Shown here piece after piece: positions 23,850 to 34,420 of a stretch of 64,000 bases of DNA (its first letter is position 1; each line of letters opens with the position of its first letter). Below the pieces are notes generated by a model, which saw nothing but the letters and a program-made list of their open reading frames with translations, searched no databases and was not told where the DNA came from. A program made the translations under genes and the position numbers. The stretch covers positions 68,867,186 through 68,931,185 of the forward strand of contig NC_092805.1 of the NCBI RefSeq assembly GCF_040954645.1. Reading direction: 5' to 3'. The stretch is from Diabrotica undecimpunctata. Its lineage: Eukaryota; Arthropoda; Insecta; Coleoptera; Chrysomelidae.

Positions 23850-23854
<5 letters not shown>
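23630..23854. mobile_element. Foldback element between two (TA)n tracts
   Basis: The left arm (23630-23704) and right arm (23780-23854) are reverse complements with a few mismatches. Both contain AACGCGGAGTCAAA and AAAACAACTGAAAC on one strand. The interior carries GACGTTTCGGC, the complement of a GCCGAAACGTC motif of the kind seen near the 3' ends of Penelope-like elements. (TA)n abuts both ends. It has no coding capacity. It may be a MITE-like derivative or a snap-back product. Confidence 0.65.

Positions 23855-23931
<77 letters not shown>
23853..23931. repeat. (TA)n tract, right of foldback
   Basis: Perfect TA dinucleotides directly after the right arm of the foldback. Confidence 0.95.
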
Positions 23932-23933
<2 letters not shown>

Positions 23934-23939
23934 TCGTTC

Positions 23940-24340
23940 CAAGTTTTAAGCATTTCTTGTATGTTCCGGCATTAAACTCTGCTCCATCTTTTTAAGTGGC
24001 GTACTACACTTCTTCATCATTTCTACCCTTATTAATTTATTATTTGTTTCGTTAGTTGATTTTCATCCATTATTTTTATATATTTTTTCCATTTTGTTTT
24101 GTTTTCTTTTATTTTCTCATGGATCAAGTAGGTATTTAATTCTTGTCTTACGTTGTCATTTCTGTCTGTTAAGTCTGGTAACGCCTTTCATCCTTCTTTG
24201 AAATCTCATTTCGCTATCTTGGATTCTAGAGTTATCTCTTTTCCTCAATAGGTACTTAGCTTTCACATCCACCACATAAAACAGTAGTTATGACTATTGG
24301 AATCCTATCAATTTTTATTCTTATGGGATATTTACCTTCA
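23940..24340 (-). pseudogene. LINE reverse transcriptase C-terminal fragment
   Basis: The minus strand reads YLLRKRDNSRIQDSEMRFQRRMKGVTRLNRQK with stops and shifts nearby. This fits the thumb block (IQASEMKFLRRIKGVTRLD type) near the C terminus of LINE reverse transcriptases. Sequence on either side is too degraded to extend the call. Confidence 0.55.
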
Positions 24341-24344
24341 AACG

Positions 24345-25380
24345 CTATAACTTTTATTTTTTGGTCAATATTTTTATGTGAAAATACTTACATACTAGAT
24401 ATAGTTTGTAGACAGCTGGCTCCGTGTGATTTGTAGGTTTCGGTGATTTATAATATATATCCATTACTTCTGGTTGTAATTTATTCAAATATTTGATCAA
24501 AATATGAAAGCGCCTTAGCTTTTCTGTACAAGTTTATATTTAATTTTAAATTAAAAGTACTAGTTTTCTGATCTCGATCAATCATTCCTCGTAGAAAATA
24601 AAGATAGTACAATTAACAGTAAAAACCTTGATTAATAGATAAATCACCCTGATGGCAATCTAGACTTATTAGATTACCTCCATTAAATAAACTGCTTTAA
24701 AAGGATAGAACATAAAACATCCAGTATTTCTTTTATCCACTTTCATTCTTTTATTTTTGTTTTTATAGTTCAGCAAACACTTGTAAAAATAGAAACAGTC
24801 TTCTTCGTTTTTCTTACAACTGCTTAAATAGTAACACACGCGGTCTTCATCTTTTGCTTGAATGAAACCAGATTGGCAACAATACGTCCGCTATTATAGG
24901 CATAGAATCATTTTTATTCTACTTCTATTTCAAGTTGAAAGAAAAATCTACACTGGCAGACTCATCATTCCAAACACATCGGAACTGTGGCATTTCTCGA
25001 CAAAAGCATGACAGAATGTGAGACTTTGTGAAATACGAATATTTCTTAACTGACTACTTACCGCCCGCCATAGGCGTAGAAAAAGGAATCGCCTTCTTGA
25101 ACAATACTTAACATAATAGAGCAGGATTTAAAAAATTATGTTAGCTTATTATGTTAAATAAATAAACAAAAACTAAATTTCTTGGTCGTCATTTGAAAAT
25201 TAATTATCATTATGCAAACAACTGTTTTTTCTCAAAATTTTTTTTTCTGAAGTTAAATGTACTGTAACAAGTTTGTCTTATATATCTTTATACTAAACTT
25301 ATAGGAAATAAATTCAACATTTTAACAACATTAAAAACAACAAACATATTGAAATCTATTTTGTCGAAAAACAATAAATA
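24345..25380. other. AT-rich stretch, no gene assigned
   Basis: A phrase near 24860 (TTGAATGAAACCAGATT) resembles one near 25610 in the following PLE, so part of this stretch may be older PLE sequence. Nothing else is recognisable. Confidence 0.3.
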
Positions 25381-25384
25381 ACAA

Positions 25385-25945
25385 AGAGTTGTATGTATAA
25401 AATACCCTCTGAATGCGATCATTTTTATTTAGGTGAAACACGAAAATTATTAAATGTTAGAGTAAGTAAACATCAATTTTATATTATATATGATAGATCT
25501 CAAATATGTAAACACGTATGGGAAAATAAACACAGGGTTCAATGGAAAGATTCAAGTAAAAGAAACAGATGGTAAAAACAGAAAAATCCAAGAAAAGGCT
25601 CTAATTATGCTAAATGAAACCAGATTCTCGGCAAAATACAGTAGAATCAGGTAACCCATATTAAAAGAGTAAGTCAATAACATGTAGAGGATACAGCATT
25701 TATGTTTTTAAATAACATACATATAAAATCACAGATTGGTGTTCATCGAGAGTAAACTAAATGTAAGACCAAATACGTACCATGTCGGGATAGTATTATG
25801 AGGTTTTTTCCTGGTTTTTTCCTCGTGATTTACTATGGAATTACTAACAGGAGAATTTTACTGTCATCATTGCATGTGGTTGTCTATTTAAAGACGAATT
25901 ACATGCTATGGTTTTTCTGATGGGTATTCTCAGGTTACAATTTAA
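25385..25945 (+). pseudogene. Penelope-like element 3' end: GIY-YIG endonuclease and 3' UTR
   Basis: The coding part (25393 to about 25660) reads MYKIPSECDHFYLGETRK, then VRVSKHQFY, RSQICKHVWENKHRVQWKDSS and ALIMLNETRFSAKYS. This is the GIY-YIG nuclease domain of a Penelope-like element whose motif reads YLG. There is one frame change near 25575. The 3' UTR continues to about 25945. Its last 60 bases match, inverted, the fragment at 3388-3452. No reverse transcriptase is found upstream, so this is a 5'-truncated copy. It differs from the PLEs at 15.6, 28.5 and 38.2 kb. Confidence 0.7.
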
Positions 25946-25963
25946 TTCAATGTACTTATAAAG

Positions 25964-26060
25964 CCTGTCGTGACGCGTTCTCTAATTCCCGGCAGCAGAA
26001 TTTGAAAACGTCACAATTCCTTTAGAGAACGCCGCGCATTTTTTGTCGCCACACGACAGG
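25964..26060. mobile_element. GC-rich foldback (MITE-like) sequence
   Basis: CCTGTCGTG at 25964 and CACGACAGG ending at 26060 are inverted. An inner pair, GCGTTCTCTAA and TTAGAGAACGC, lies inside them. The right arm has about 14 extra bases. GC content is clearly above the surroundings. It may continue right to about 26090. Confidence 0.55.
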
Positions 26061-26074
26061 CGACGAAAAAGGCG

Positions 26075-27255
26075 TGCATAAACGCAGCCTAGAGTTTAGT
26101 ATTGCAATTAAGTCATTTATGTTAGGGTCACTAAAAATTAGATCTTTTAGATTTGCATAATAAAAAGGTGTCAATTTTAAAATTGACCCAACATGATTTG
26201 ATATGTTTTTATAAGAAAGCTTATTATATTTTTTGATTGAGTTTTCCTGGAAGTAAAAGAATAAAAATGACGCTAGGAGCTCACAAGTAATTGTAGATTA
26301 CAATGTTTAAGAAATAAATCGTTATGTTAGTATAGATGGTTTTATACATTTTTGGGATATTTCAGAGTATTTGATCACTTCTTGTTAGACAAATTTTATT
26401 ATGTTTTGTCATACTGCTTGTTTTTCTTTAACCTAGCCGCTTATTCTATTTAAATATTATCATTCCGGTTTTTTCTTGGTCGACTTTGCTTCTTCTTCCG
26501 TTTGGTGACATTTTGGGCAATTTTAGTTTTTTCTTCCCATTTTGCTAATAAGAATATTCTATTATAACTTTCAAAATGCACCCATGTGCATATGTAACGA
26601 TAGACCTAACTACAGATTTACATAATATGCATTTTTTTTTCAAACTTCAGATGTTTGTTTCTCCATATTGAATCACTAAGACATGTTATTCTACGTCTTG
26701 ACTTCTCGATATTGTTGTTACTTCATAAATTAATGCGGAGGTATTTAAATTTCATACAAATGTTCTACCATCGTGCATACTATCTCTAATTTGGACCTTA
26801 TTTTTTTGTTTTTTGTGTTGATATTCTCATATTAAACTCCTGATTATTTTAATTATCCAATTACTCTAAAATATAAACAAGTAACTAGTGATTTGTGATC
26901 CAGAATGCCGTATATTATTTGCTTAGGGAATACTGACGATGAAAATAATTGTCCTTATTCCCTACGGAACAACAATAACAAAATTTCTCAAATTAAATAT
27001 TATCGTGGAAACAAAATAATCAAACTCAAAAGTATCAGTGTCGAACGCGTAGAATTTAATACTTGTGTATTTATTATATTGATTAAATAAGAGATGAAAA
27101 TGAAGTTTTTGACACCGCGGGTAATTCTAGCCGCAGTAATAACATCTACTTTAATAAATATAAAAAATAAAGTAAATGAAAAACAAAATTGTTCTATTAA
27201 AATATTTAAAATGTTTAAAAAATAAATTTTTATATTGAATTATTTAGTTACTTTG
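26075..27255. other. AT-rich stretch, no gene assigned
   Basis: The minus strand near 26450-26770 has weak LINE-like wording but is too degraded to call. The short open frame at 26905-27090 has no recognisable motif. Confidence 0.3.
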
Positions 27256-27260
27256 AAAGA

Positions 27261-27311
<51 letters not shown>
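27261..27311. repeat. (TA)n tract
   Basis: Perfect TA dinucleotides, about 50 bp, with no inverted repeat at its edges. Confidence 0.95.
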
Positions 27312-27312
<1 letters not shown>

Positions 27313-27314
27313 AA

Positions 27315-28155
27315 AAAGAACAATATGAGAAAACCACACAAGCATGGAAAAGTTGTTACATGTGTTACCTTAAAAAGATATGTAGCTATGTAGCAGTCAG
27401 TGATATTAAAATTGTAAAGACACTTAAGTAAATGGACATTATACGATTACGATGTATAAACAATAAATTGAACTAAATACAGTTAATAATTTATTCAAAC
27501 TTGGCACAGCAAAAGAACATGTGGTTTTTTATACATGTATAAGTAAAAAAAACATTGAAAAAGAGTATGAAGAACTAAGAAAATCAAAAATGCACTTCCA
27601 ACAATATAGCAATAGTTATGATTTAATTTTAACTTTAAGTAGTATTATTAAAGTAATTAATATTAAAATTGAATAATTTAATGTATAATGAAATTACCAC
27701 TCCTGGCTTCTTGAATGCTGCCGGTAAAATGGTGTTATATTAAAACAAACGCGCCAACAACGTAAAAAGACAGTAACCTTGAGGTCATTAATTATGACAG
27801 AACAACAAGGTAAAATACCAACCCTAATAATAAAGCGGTTTATTTAAATGATAAGATGAGTTTGGGTGACAACATGTTTGTAAGGAACCAATAAATGAAA
27901 GGAAAGGTGGTTACTAACACCAATTTTTCCCTCAGTGATCGGTTAAGAAAAAACAAACAAACAAGTGAGGTCAGTCCAAACACTCATATATAAATCGTCA
28001 ACGTTGTGGCTGGTTAATCAGCCACAGGTGAAGATCAATTATAATTTCCAACAGTCCAAGGTTCATACACTTGGAGCTGCAAATGATAAAGGATTCTATG
28101 AATCACATCAATTATATAACTGTATTAAACTATTTGATTAAAAACAATTAATACA
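27315..28155. other. AT-rich stretch with a small perfect hairpin near 28010-28031
   Basis: No gene recognised. The hairpin TGTGGCTG-GTTAAT-CAGCCACA follows an AACGTTG motif. Both are of the kind found in Penelope-like 3' regions, and the PLE at 28483 lies just to the right, so this may be its 3' UTR. Confidence 0.4.
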
Positions 28156-28160
28156 AATCT

Positions 28161-28407
28161 GTGTATATGCAACACGTGACTATGTTAAAAGTAATGCAAG
28201 TTGCATAAGTGTAAGCTGATATAAGTAAGAAATATTTCTTATATTCTATTTTATATTTAAAATTTATTTTATATGTTTATATGTATGTGTGTATATGCAA
28301 CGAGTGACTATGTCAAGAGTTGCATAAGTGTAAGTTAATATAAGTAAGCAATATTTCTTTGTTTTTTATTTTATATTTAAATTTATTTTAATATGTTTAT
28401 ATGTATT
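28161..28407. repeat. Two tandem copies of a ~125-bp unit
   Basis: The unit starting GTGTATATGCAAC at 28161 is repeated from 28289 with a few substitutions and a 9-base gap. Shared parts include GTTGCATAAGTGTAAG and TATATGTTTATATGTAT. Confidence 0.75.
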
Positions 28408-28482
28408 TAAATTATTTAATAAGAAAATATGGTAAACCTGTACACCTTAAAGGACAATGATAAAGTAAATAGCTTATTAAGC

Positions 28483-29640
28483 CTAATTCTGCAATATTAA
28501 AGCATGATATATTTGGCTCAAGTTACTAATGTCTGTTCTCTTATTAAGAGCATTAGGGTGTTTAAGTATTGGACACATTTCCAAAAACTGTCTTTTGACG
28601 AGATTGCGTTCTGTGCCAAGAATCTTAACTTCATTAAAGTCTACCTTATGCTTGGTATTGATAGCATGCTGGGTAAGAGCACAAGTATGTTTAGATAAAT
28701 TGATGTCGCTACGATGTGTAGTAAGGCGCCCTTTCAATGATCTCCCAGTCTGACCGGTGCAACATGAGTCACACTCAGCACAAGGTATGTGATAAATGAT
28801 ATTAACTTGTTCCAAAAGGGACAAGGGTATTTTAGTTTTTGAAAACAAATTTCTAACAGTCTTAGCATTCTTAACAGCCATTTTCACAGGTATGTTATTC
28901 TGTTTATACAGTTTAATAAGTTTCTCAGTAACTTGAGGAAAATAAGGTAAAGATGAATAATGAGTAGTAGGAGTCCCAAATTCAGTATCAGGCAGAACAA
29001 TGCTATTAATTGAATTATTTGATATTATTCTAAGTTGGTCACCATTGGGTATGTTATCTAAAGAGGAACCATAGCTTTCTAAATAAAGGTATTTATTAAT
29101 AAGAGAGGATGAATAGGAGTTCTCAGTCAGAATACTTCTTAGTAATTGAAGTGATTCCCTTCGATTAATCGGATGTGTCAATCTATTTAGCCGACAGCTT
29201 AAAGCTTTGATTAGGTTTAGTTTATATTTTAAAGGATGACAAGAATGGTAGTTGAGAAACCTATTAGAGGCCATCGGTTTCCTATACCAACTTGTGGTTA
29301 AGGTGTTATCTTCCATTCTAATGACACGCATGTCTAAGGCGGGGTCCTCAAATTCAGCAGTGAACTGTAAGTGAGGATCAAACTCATTAAAGATAGACAA
29401 GGTGGCCTCAATCTTGTCACATACCTCTTAATACAAGGGATTTGAAAATCAAAGAGACCCAAACGGTCAGATACCAAATCATCCAGTACAAAGTTAACTA
29501 GGGTAGGAGAGATTGAGGAACCCATAGGTGTGCCAAATATTTGAAGATAATATTTGTCATCAAAGACCAAGAAATTAGTGTCAAATACTAGTTGCAACAG
29601 TTCTGCAAATACATCCCATGAAACAGGATCATCATCATCC
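28483..29640 (-). pseudogene. Penelope-like element: RT C-terminal half and GIY-YIG endonuclease
   Basis: On the minus strand, from 29640 down, it reads WDVFAELLQLVFDTNFLVFDD, then FGTPMGSSISPTLVNFVLDDL (RT motif B), then CIKRYV. At that point (near 29400) the frame breaks: YVDD loses both aspartates in a deletion and resumes as DKIEATLSIFNEFDP in another frame. The 305-codon frame 28483-29400 continues through LDMRVIRMEDNTLTTSWYRKP and a thumb to the nuclease YHIPCAECDSCCTGQTGRS. The tyrosine expected in the YTG motif is Cys here. The element has therefore lost its polymerase active site and a nuclease motif residue. Its 5' side is cut by the 3' tail of the RTE LINE. Confidence 0.85.
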
Positions 29641-30704
29641 AGCCTCAAGAGTCCACTGCTGAACATAGGCCTCTTCCTCATGTTTCCAACCTCGTCTATC
29701 TTGCGCCGCTCTCATCCAGTTTTATTGAGTTTTCTTAAATCGTCAGTCCATCTTGTAGGTGGTCGACCGACGCTTCTCTTGTCTTCCCTTGGCCTCCATT
29801 CCAATAACCTCTTTGTCCATCGCCCATCTGTCATTCTGGCTATGTGTCCTGCCCATCTCCATTTTAGTCTGGCTATCTTCTCGATGATGTCAGTCACTCC
29901 GGTTCTTCTCCTGATGTCTTCGTTGGTTATTCTGTCTCGCAGAGTTATTCCTAACATGGACCGCTCCATTCTTCTCTGCGTGACTCTCAGTTTGGTAGCT
30001 GCTGCTTTTGTTAAGGTAAGTGTTTCTGCTCCGTACGTCAAGACTGGGAGGACGCACTGATCAAATACCTTTCTCTTTAGGCATGTGGGCAGCTCACTTT
30101 TAAAAGTTTCTCTCAGTTTTCCAAATGCTGCCCACCCAAGGCCGATTCTTCTCTTCAGTTCATGAGTCTGGTTATCCCTGCCAATCATAATTTCATGTCC
30201 CAGGTATTTATATCTATCTACGAGTTCTATTTCTTTCCCACCAATACTGATGTTCTGGTTGGGTACCAAATTGGTCATGATTTTTGTTTTCGAGATATTT
30301 ATATTTAAACCTACACTTTCTGTAGCCACAACGAGTTCCTGTACCATCTCTCTTGCCATACCTAGATCTTCAGCTATTATAAGTATATCATCGGCGAAAC
30401 GTAAGTTGTTTAGATATTCTCCATCTATTTTTATTCCCTTTGTCATCCAATCCAAATTCTTAAAAGCATGTTCTAGCACCGTATTAAAAAGTTTAGGTGA
30501 CATTGGGTCTCCTTGTCTAACCCCCCGTTCTATTTTTATGCGATTACTGTTAGTATGTAATCTGACAGTGGTTGTTGCCTGCAGGTATATTTTGTATAAT
30601 AATTTAGTATATCTATAATCTAGCCTGCATTCTTTAAGCGCCTGTAATATTTTGCTTAGCTCAACTGTGTCAAAGGCTTTGTGAAAATCGATAAATATTA
30701 GAAC
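29628..30704 (-). pseudogene. RTE-type LINE, 3' half of reverse transcriptase and 3' tail
   Basis: The minus strand reads LVLIFIDFHKAFDTVEL (motif A), IKIERGVRQGDPMSPKLF (motif B), LRFADDILII (intact motif C), GLNINISKTKIMTNL, RYKYLGHEI and VLPVLTYGAETLTLT. It ends in GRPPTRWTDDL near 29740. The tail reads AGCAGTGGACTC then (GAT)n, the usual RTE 3' end. The open frame 29712-30503 covers most of it. It was one element with 33395-33625, now separated by the DNA transposon at 30707-33392 inserted in codons following YNKPL. The (GAT)n tail abuts the PLE at 29640. Confidence 0.85.
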
Positions 30705-30706
30705 TA

Positions 30707-30734
30707 AACTCTATCCACCGAGAAGCGATAGTGC
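30707..30734. repeat. Terminal inverted repeat, low-coordinate end
   Basis: 28 bp, two mismatches to the other end (positions 12 and 20). TA target duplication at 30705-30706. Confidence 0.85.
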
Positions 30735-31519
30735 CAGTAAACAACGAAATATACGCGTGTAGGGTTATAAACGTTTTAATTGGCTGGCGTTTAGATCTCT
30801 CTCCGCCTATTTCAGATCTGTATTACGAAAATTAAGTGATATTTATGAATATATATTTTTAAATAATAGAACATTTTTGATTCAATGCACATACAAAGTC
30901 GGCAATAAATGTTTTTCTCATCCCATATGTCATAAACTTGGGAATAGATATTCATTATACAATTTTTGTTTGTATTTTTAAATTAAATACTAATACTAAA
31001 TCAACTGACAACACTGTACACAGCTGTACTGCTGTAACTTCCATTAAATTAGTATTTGAAGAGAAGTCGAACGATAAAGATGCATCCCTAGCCACAGTTA
31101 GACGATACTTCTGTTATTGCGCTGTTGCCAATTTGTTATATTTTATTGTGCTACATAGATTTTAAATCCATTTGTTGACAATTATGAAAAATGAGCACAT
31201 ACATTTTGCAATGCATATGGAATGACATTTAAAATAACTTTTTTTTTCAAACCCTTTATATTTTGTGCACTTATTTCTATTTCCGTTAATCAGTCTGGTA
31301 AAATTATAATAAATCAAACTTGAGGAAAATGTATGTTATGCATTATTCTTATAAAAAAGATTTACAAATAATAATTGAGATTAGTGGGATAATTATGAAA
31401 ATAAATACAAACAAACGAGGCTTACATGCCAAAAAAATCGTTCGCCTTCCGTTTTATAGCTAACTTGGGAAAAAAAACGTGGCTACTAAGATGGCTTACC
31501 TTGTTGTCGTTAAAAACAA

Positions 31520-32887
31520 TTAGGAAAAACTTGAACTATCACTATCACCATTACTACCAATTTCTATAATTAACGGTTCAACCATGACCTCAATAATATG
31601 ATCAAGTTCCCAGAACTTTTTTTCTACTGTATTCTGCACATGCTTCACACAGTTTTTCCATTTTTCCTGGGTAATGTTGTTAAGGGCATCATTTAAAAGG
31701 ATTTTAACATCTGCAAATTTGAAAGTCTTGTTGTTGGCAGCAACAAAATTTTTAGCATCAGCCCAAATCAGCTCAATAGGATTGAGCTCGCAATGGTAGG
31801 GTGGCAAACGTAAAACGGTTTTATTTTGAGCTTTTGCGAGTTCATCGATAACATATTTGTTATATTCAGGCTTACGCGGTGCCACTAATTGTAAGAGTTC
31901 AACTTTAAGCATGTCCTCATCGAAGTCGATATTTTTTGATCGTAACCAGTCTTTTATTTTTTGCTTTATCCATGCTGTAGTCGGTACTTTCTCACTTTTT
32001 CGCGAATGGTAAGGAGCATTATCGAGAACTATGACACAGTTGTCTTCTAAAAGGGGCAAAATATTTGCAAACCACTTTTCAAAACCGTCTGAGTTCATTT
32101 CCTCGTGATAGTCGCCACTCTTTTTTGATTCAAACGTCCATAGGCCACCTTCTACAAAACCTGTTTCACTCCCAATATGTGTAAGAATCAGTCTTTTTCC
32201 TTTGCCAGATGGATTTTTGAGACCTGCTGAGAGACCTGACAAAAACGCCTGCCTGGAAGATTTCACCGTTTCGTCAACCCACACATGAGATTTTGTATGT
32301 CCTGCATTTACCCACGTTTCATCTAAATAATAAATTTTCCTGTTTTCCTCCTGAAATTTTTTAATGGATTTTAAAAAATTTCGCCTCCATAAAATAATCT
32401 CTTCTCGTTCTAATAAAGCACTGTTTCTACCCCTACGTACGTATTTAAAATCTAATGATTTTAGAAATTTATGGAAAGTACTGCGTTTAAAATTTGGCAA
32501 GCTTTCGTCGTCGTTAACAGCTGCAAGAACTTTGTCCATAGTTGGTATTTCGTTGCGAAAAAAAAATTGATGTACAATTCGACGAATAGCAGTTTTATCA
32601 AAATCGTCTATTTTGTGAAGTATGGTTTTTCTGGGTTTGTTCTTTTTCGGTGAAGAAAATCCTCCTGTACTTTTCTGTTCCCTAATAATTCTATAAACAG
32701 AAGCTTCACCTACTCCGCTGGTAGAAGCAGTTTGTTTAACTATTTCCGATATTAAAGCTTCAGGACGCGATTCCGTTGTCGATTTATAAATATTATATAT
32801 AACGCTTTTTTCCGTACTACTCAATGCACGCAATTTTGAACGCTTTTTTGGAGTTAATTCCTCGGCAGAATCTGTAGAACTCGACAT
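31520..32887 (-). CDS. Transposase with DD82E catalytic triad (IS630-Tc1-mariner type)
   Basis: The 455-residue frame is uninterrupted. Residues about 20-70 and 95-150 look like two helix-turn-helix DNA-binding regions (VGEASVYRIIREQK; LPNFKRSTFHKFLKSL). The catalytic DDE domain has YYLDETWVNAG with Asp189, CVIVLDNAPYHS with Asp289, and PPYHCELNPIELIWA with Glu372. The spacing between the second Asp and the Glu is 82 residues, far above the 34-41 of common Tc1 and mariner families. I recall a published clade with this spacing (Sailor), but that is memory only. The C terminus is acidic and Ser-rich. Only one ATG precedes the conserved part, at 32885-32887. Its paralogue at 53.8-55.7 kb is broken. 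Confidence 0.85.
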   Translation of the reverse strand: MSSSTDSAEELTPKKRSKLRALSSTEKSVIYNIYKSTTESRPEALISEIVKQTASTSGVGEASVYRIIREQKSTGGFSSPKKNKPRKTILHKIDDFDKTAIRRIVHQFFFRNEIPTMDKVLAAVNDDESLPNFKRSTFHKFLKSLDFKYVRRGRNSALLEREEIILWRRNFLKSIKKFQEENRKIYYLDETWVNAGHTKSHVWVDETVKSSRQAFLSGLSAGLKNPSGKGKRLILTHIGSETGFVEGGLWTFESKKSGDYHEEMNSDGFEKWFANILPLLEDNCVIVLDNAPYHSRKSEKVPTTAWIKQKIKDWLRSKNIDFDEDMLKVELLQLVAPRKPEYNKYVIDELAKAQNKTVLRLPPYHCELNPIELIWADAKNFVAANNKTFKFADVKILLNDALNNITQEKWKNCVKHVQNTVEKKFWELDHIIEVMVEPLIIEIGSNGDSDSSSFS

Positions 32888-33364
32888 TGTTTGTAAAACT
32901 GAAAATTAGACAGCAAACTGTAAACAGTGTAAAAAAATAAATATAAAAGCAAACAATAGAAAGCATAAATAAACACCCACTAAGTTCGATAAAACGCGCC
33001 GAAATGTACAATTATTACCACGAAAGCTATTTTATCAACTGAACTTATAGCGAGTTTATACACGCAAGAATTTGCTGACGACAGTATTTGTTGGTTCAAA
33101 CAAAATCAAACAGTAACTGATTATGGCAGTGTTAACAGTGGCGGTGTTTTATTTCATTGTAAATAGGAGCGTGTTACAAATTGCTATTTATTTTTAAAAT
33201 GGAAAAATTTCTTTTGCATAAAACCAACAAGATGAATCCAGATAAGTACAACATATTATTAATTTTGGATTTCCGATTTACCAAAAAAATATGTTTAAAA
33301 AAGTATGTATTAGCAAACGTTAAATCCGGACCTGGTAAATTTGGCAACGCCTTGTTGTTTTGGC

Positions 33365-33392
33365 GCACTATCTCTTCTCGTTGGATAGAGTT
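33365..33392. repeat. Terminal inverted repeat, high-coordinate end
   Basis: Ends GGATAGAGTT at 33392, followed by TA. Partner of 30707-30734. Confidence 0.85.
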
Positions 33393-33394
33393 TA

Positions 33395-33625
33395 GAGGTT
33401 TATTGTATTCCACTGCTTTCTCTATTAGGGTTTTTATACTTTGTAGATGGTCATTTGTTCCGTAACTTTTTCGGAATCCTGCCTGTTCCCTTGGTTGATA
33501 AGTCTCTAATTTTCTTTCCATTCTCTTAACTAGTATTCGCGCTAACAACTTATATATATGGCTGAGGAGGCTAATCGGTCTGTAATTCTCTAAATTTGCT
33601 TTGTCTAAATTGTTTGCTTTGTTTA
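33395..33625 (-). pseudogene. RTE-type LINE, 5' part of reverse transcriptase
   Basis: The minus strand reads ANLENYRPISLLSHIYKL, then ARILVKRMERKLETYQPREQAGFRK, then HLQSIKTLIEKAVEYNKPL. The last residues stop at the transposon end and continue at 30704 as VLIFIDFHKAFD. The 5' end near 33625 is abrupt, so the LINE was 5'-truncated when it inserted, which is usual. Confidence 0.85.
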
Positions 33626-33639
33626 AATAGTTAGGTTGA

Positions 33640-33834
33640 ATGGAGTTCCAATGATTTCTTAAGGAGGTAATAACACTTCAAACTTCCACAAGGATACATT
33701 TTAGTGAGTTTTGATGTAGTGTCTCTTTTCACTAACTTACCTCTATCTAGTGTTAGACCGTACTGTGTGTTAAATATTGATTTATATGTATCAGCAATCG
33801 ATAAGATATAAGACCGATTGCTGATACTATAAAT

Positions 33835-33838
<4 letters not shown>
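33640..33838 (+). pseudogene. Penelope-like RT motif A fragment ending in a hairpin
   Basis: The plus strand contains YILVSFDVVSLFTNLPLSS (33698 to about 33753), a clean motif A of a Penelope-like reverse transcriptase, preceded by a degraded stretch. The fragment ends in an inverted repeat: 33776-33800 pairs with 33815-33838 with a one-base gap. It then runs into (TA)n. The orientation is opposite to the PLE at 28.5 kb. Confidence 0.6.

Positions 33839-33915
<77 letters not shown>
33839..33915. repeat. (TA)n tract
   Basis: Perfect TA dinucleotides between two hairpins. Confidence 0.95.
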
Positions 33916-33916
<1 letters not shown>

Positions 33917-33942
33917 CAAAAAATACGACCGTTGATTAAATT

Positions 33943-34202
<260 letters not shown>

Positions 34203-34420
34203 ATGATTCATTTTATCAGTCAAAGATAGAATAAAAATTTGATTTTGTTATAGCACGTGGGCACATAAATTTCCAACGCCCTGTACATCGATTTGTAAAA
34301 TATTATTATAAGTAGTTTTAAGCAGTGGGTTTATCCATAATGAGTTTTACCCTGAAGGACTGAAAAACATTAGTAAATACTTTAAAGTAAATAGACAATT
34401 GTTTCCTGGTATTTGGTATA

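Larger units (their letters stand above)
30707..33392 (-). mobile_element. DNA transposon, Tc1/mariner superfamily, with intact DD82E transposase
   Basis: The ends are inverted repeats: 30707-30734 (starting AACTCTATCCACCGAGAAG) matches the reverse complement of 33365-33392 at 26 of 28 positions. TA lies immediately outside each end (30705-30706 and 33393-33394), as expected of this superfamily. Removing the element rejoins the RTE reverse transcriptase between YNKPL and VLIFIDF with one TA, which fixes the borders precisely. The 2686-bp element carries one transposase gene on the minus strand. The remaining about 1.3 kb is non-coding. Confidence 0.85.

Noticed and set aside
29554..30060. 168-codon plus-strand frame
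   Set aside because: Antisense of the RTE reverse transcriptase.
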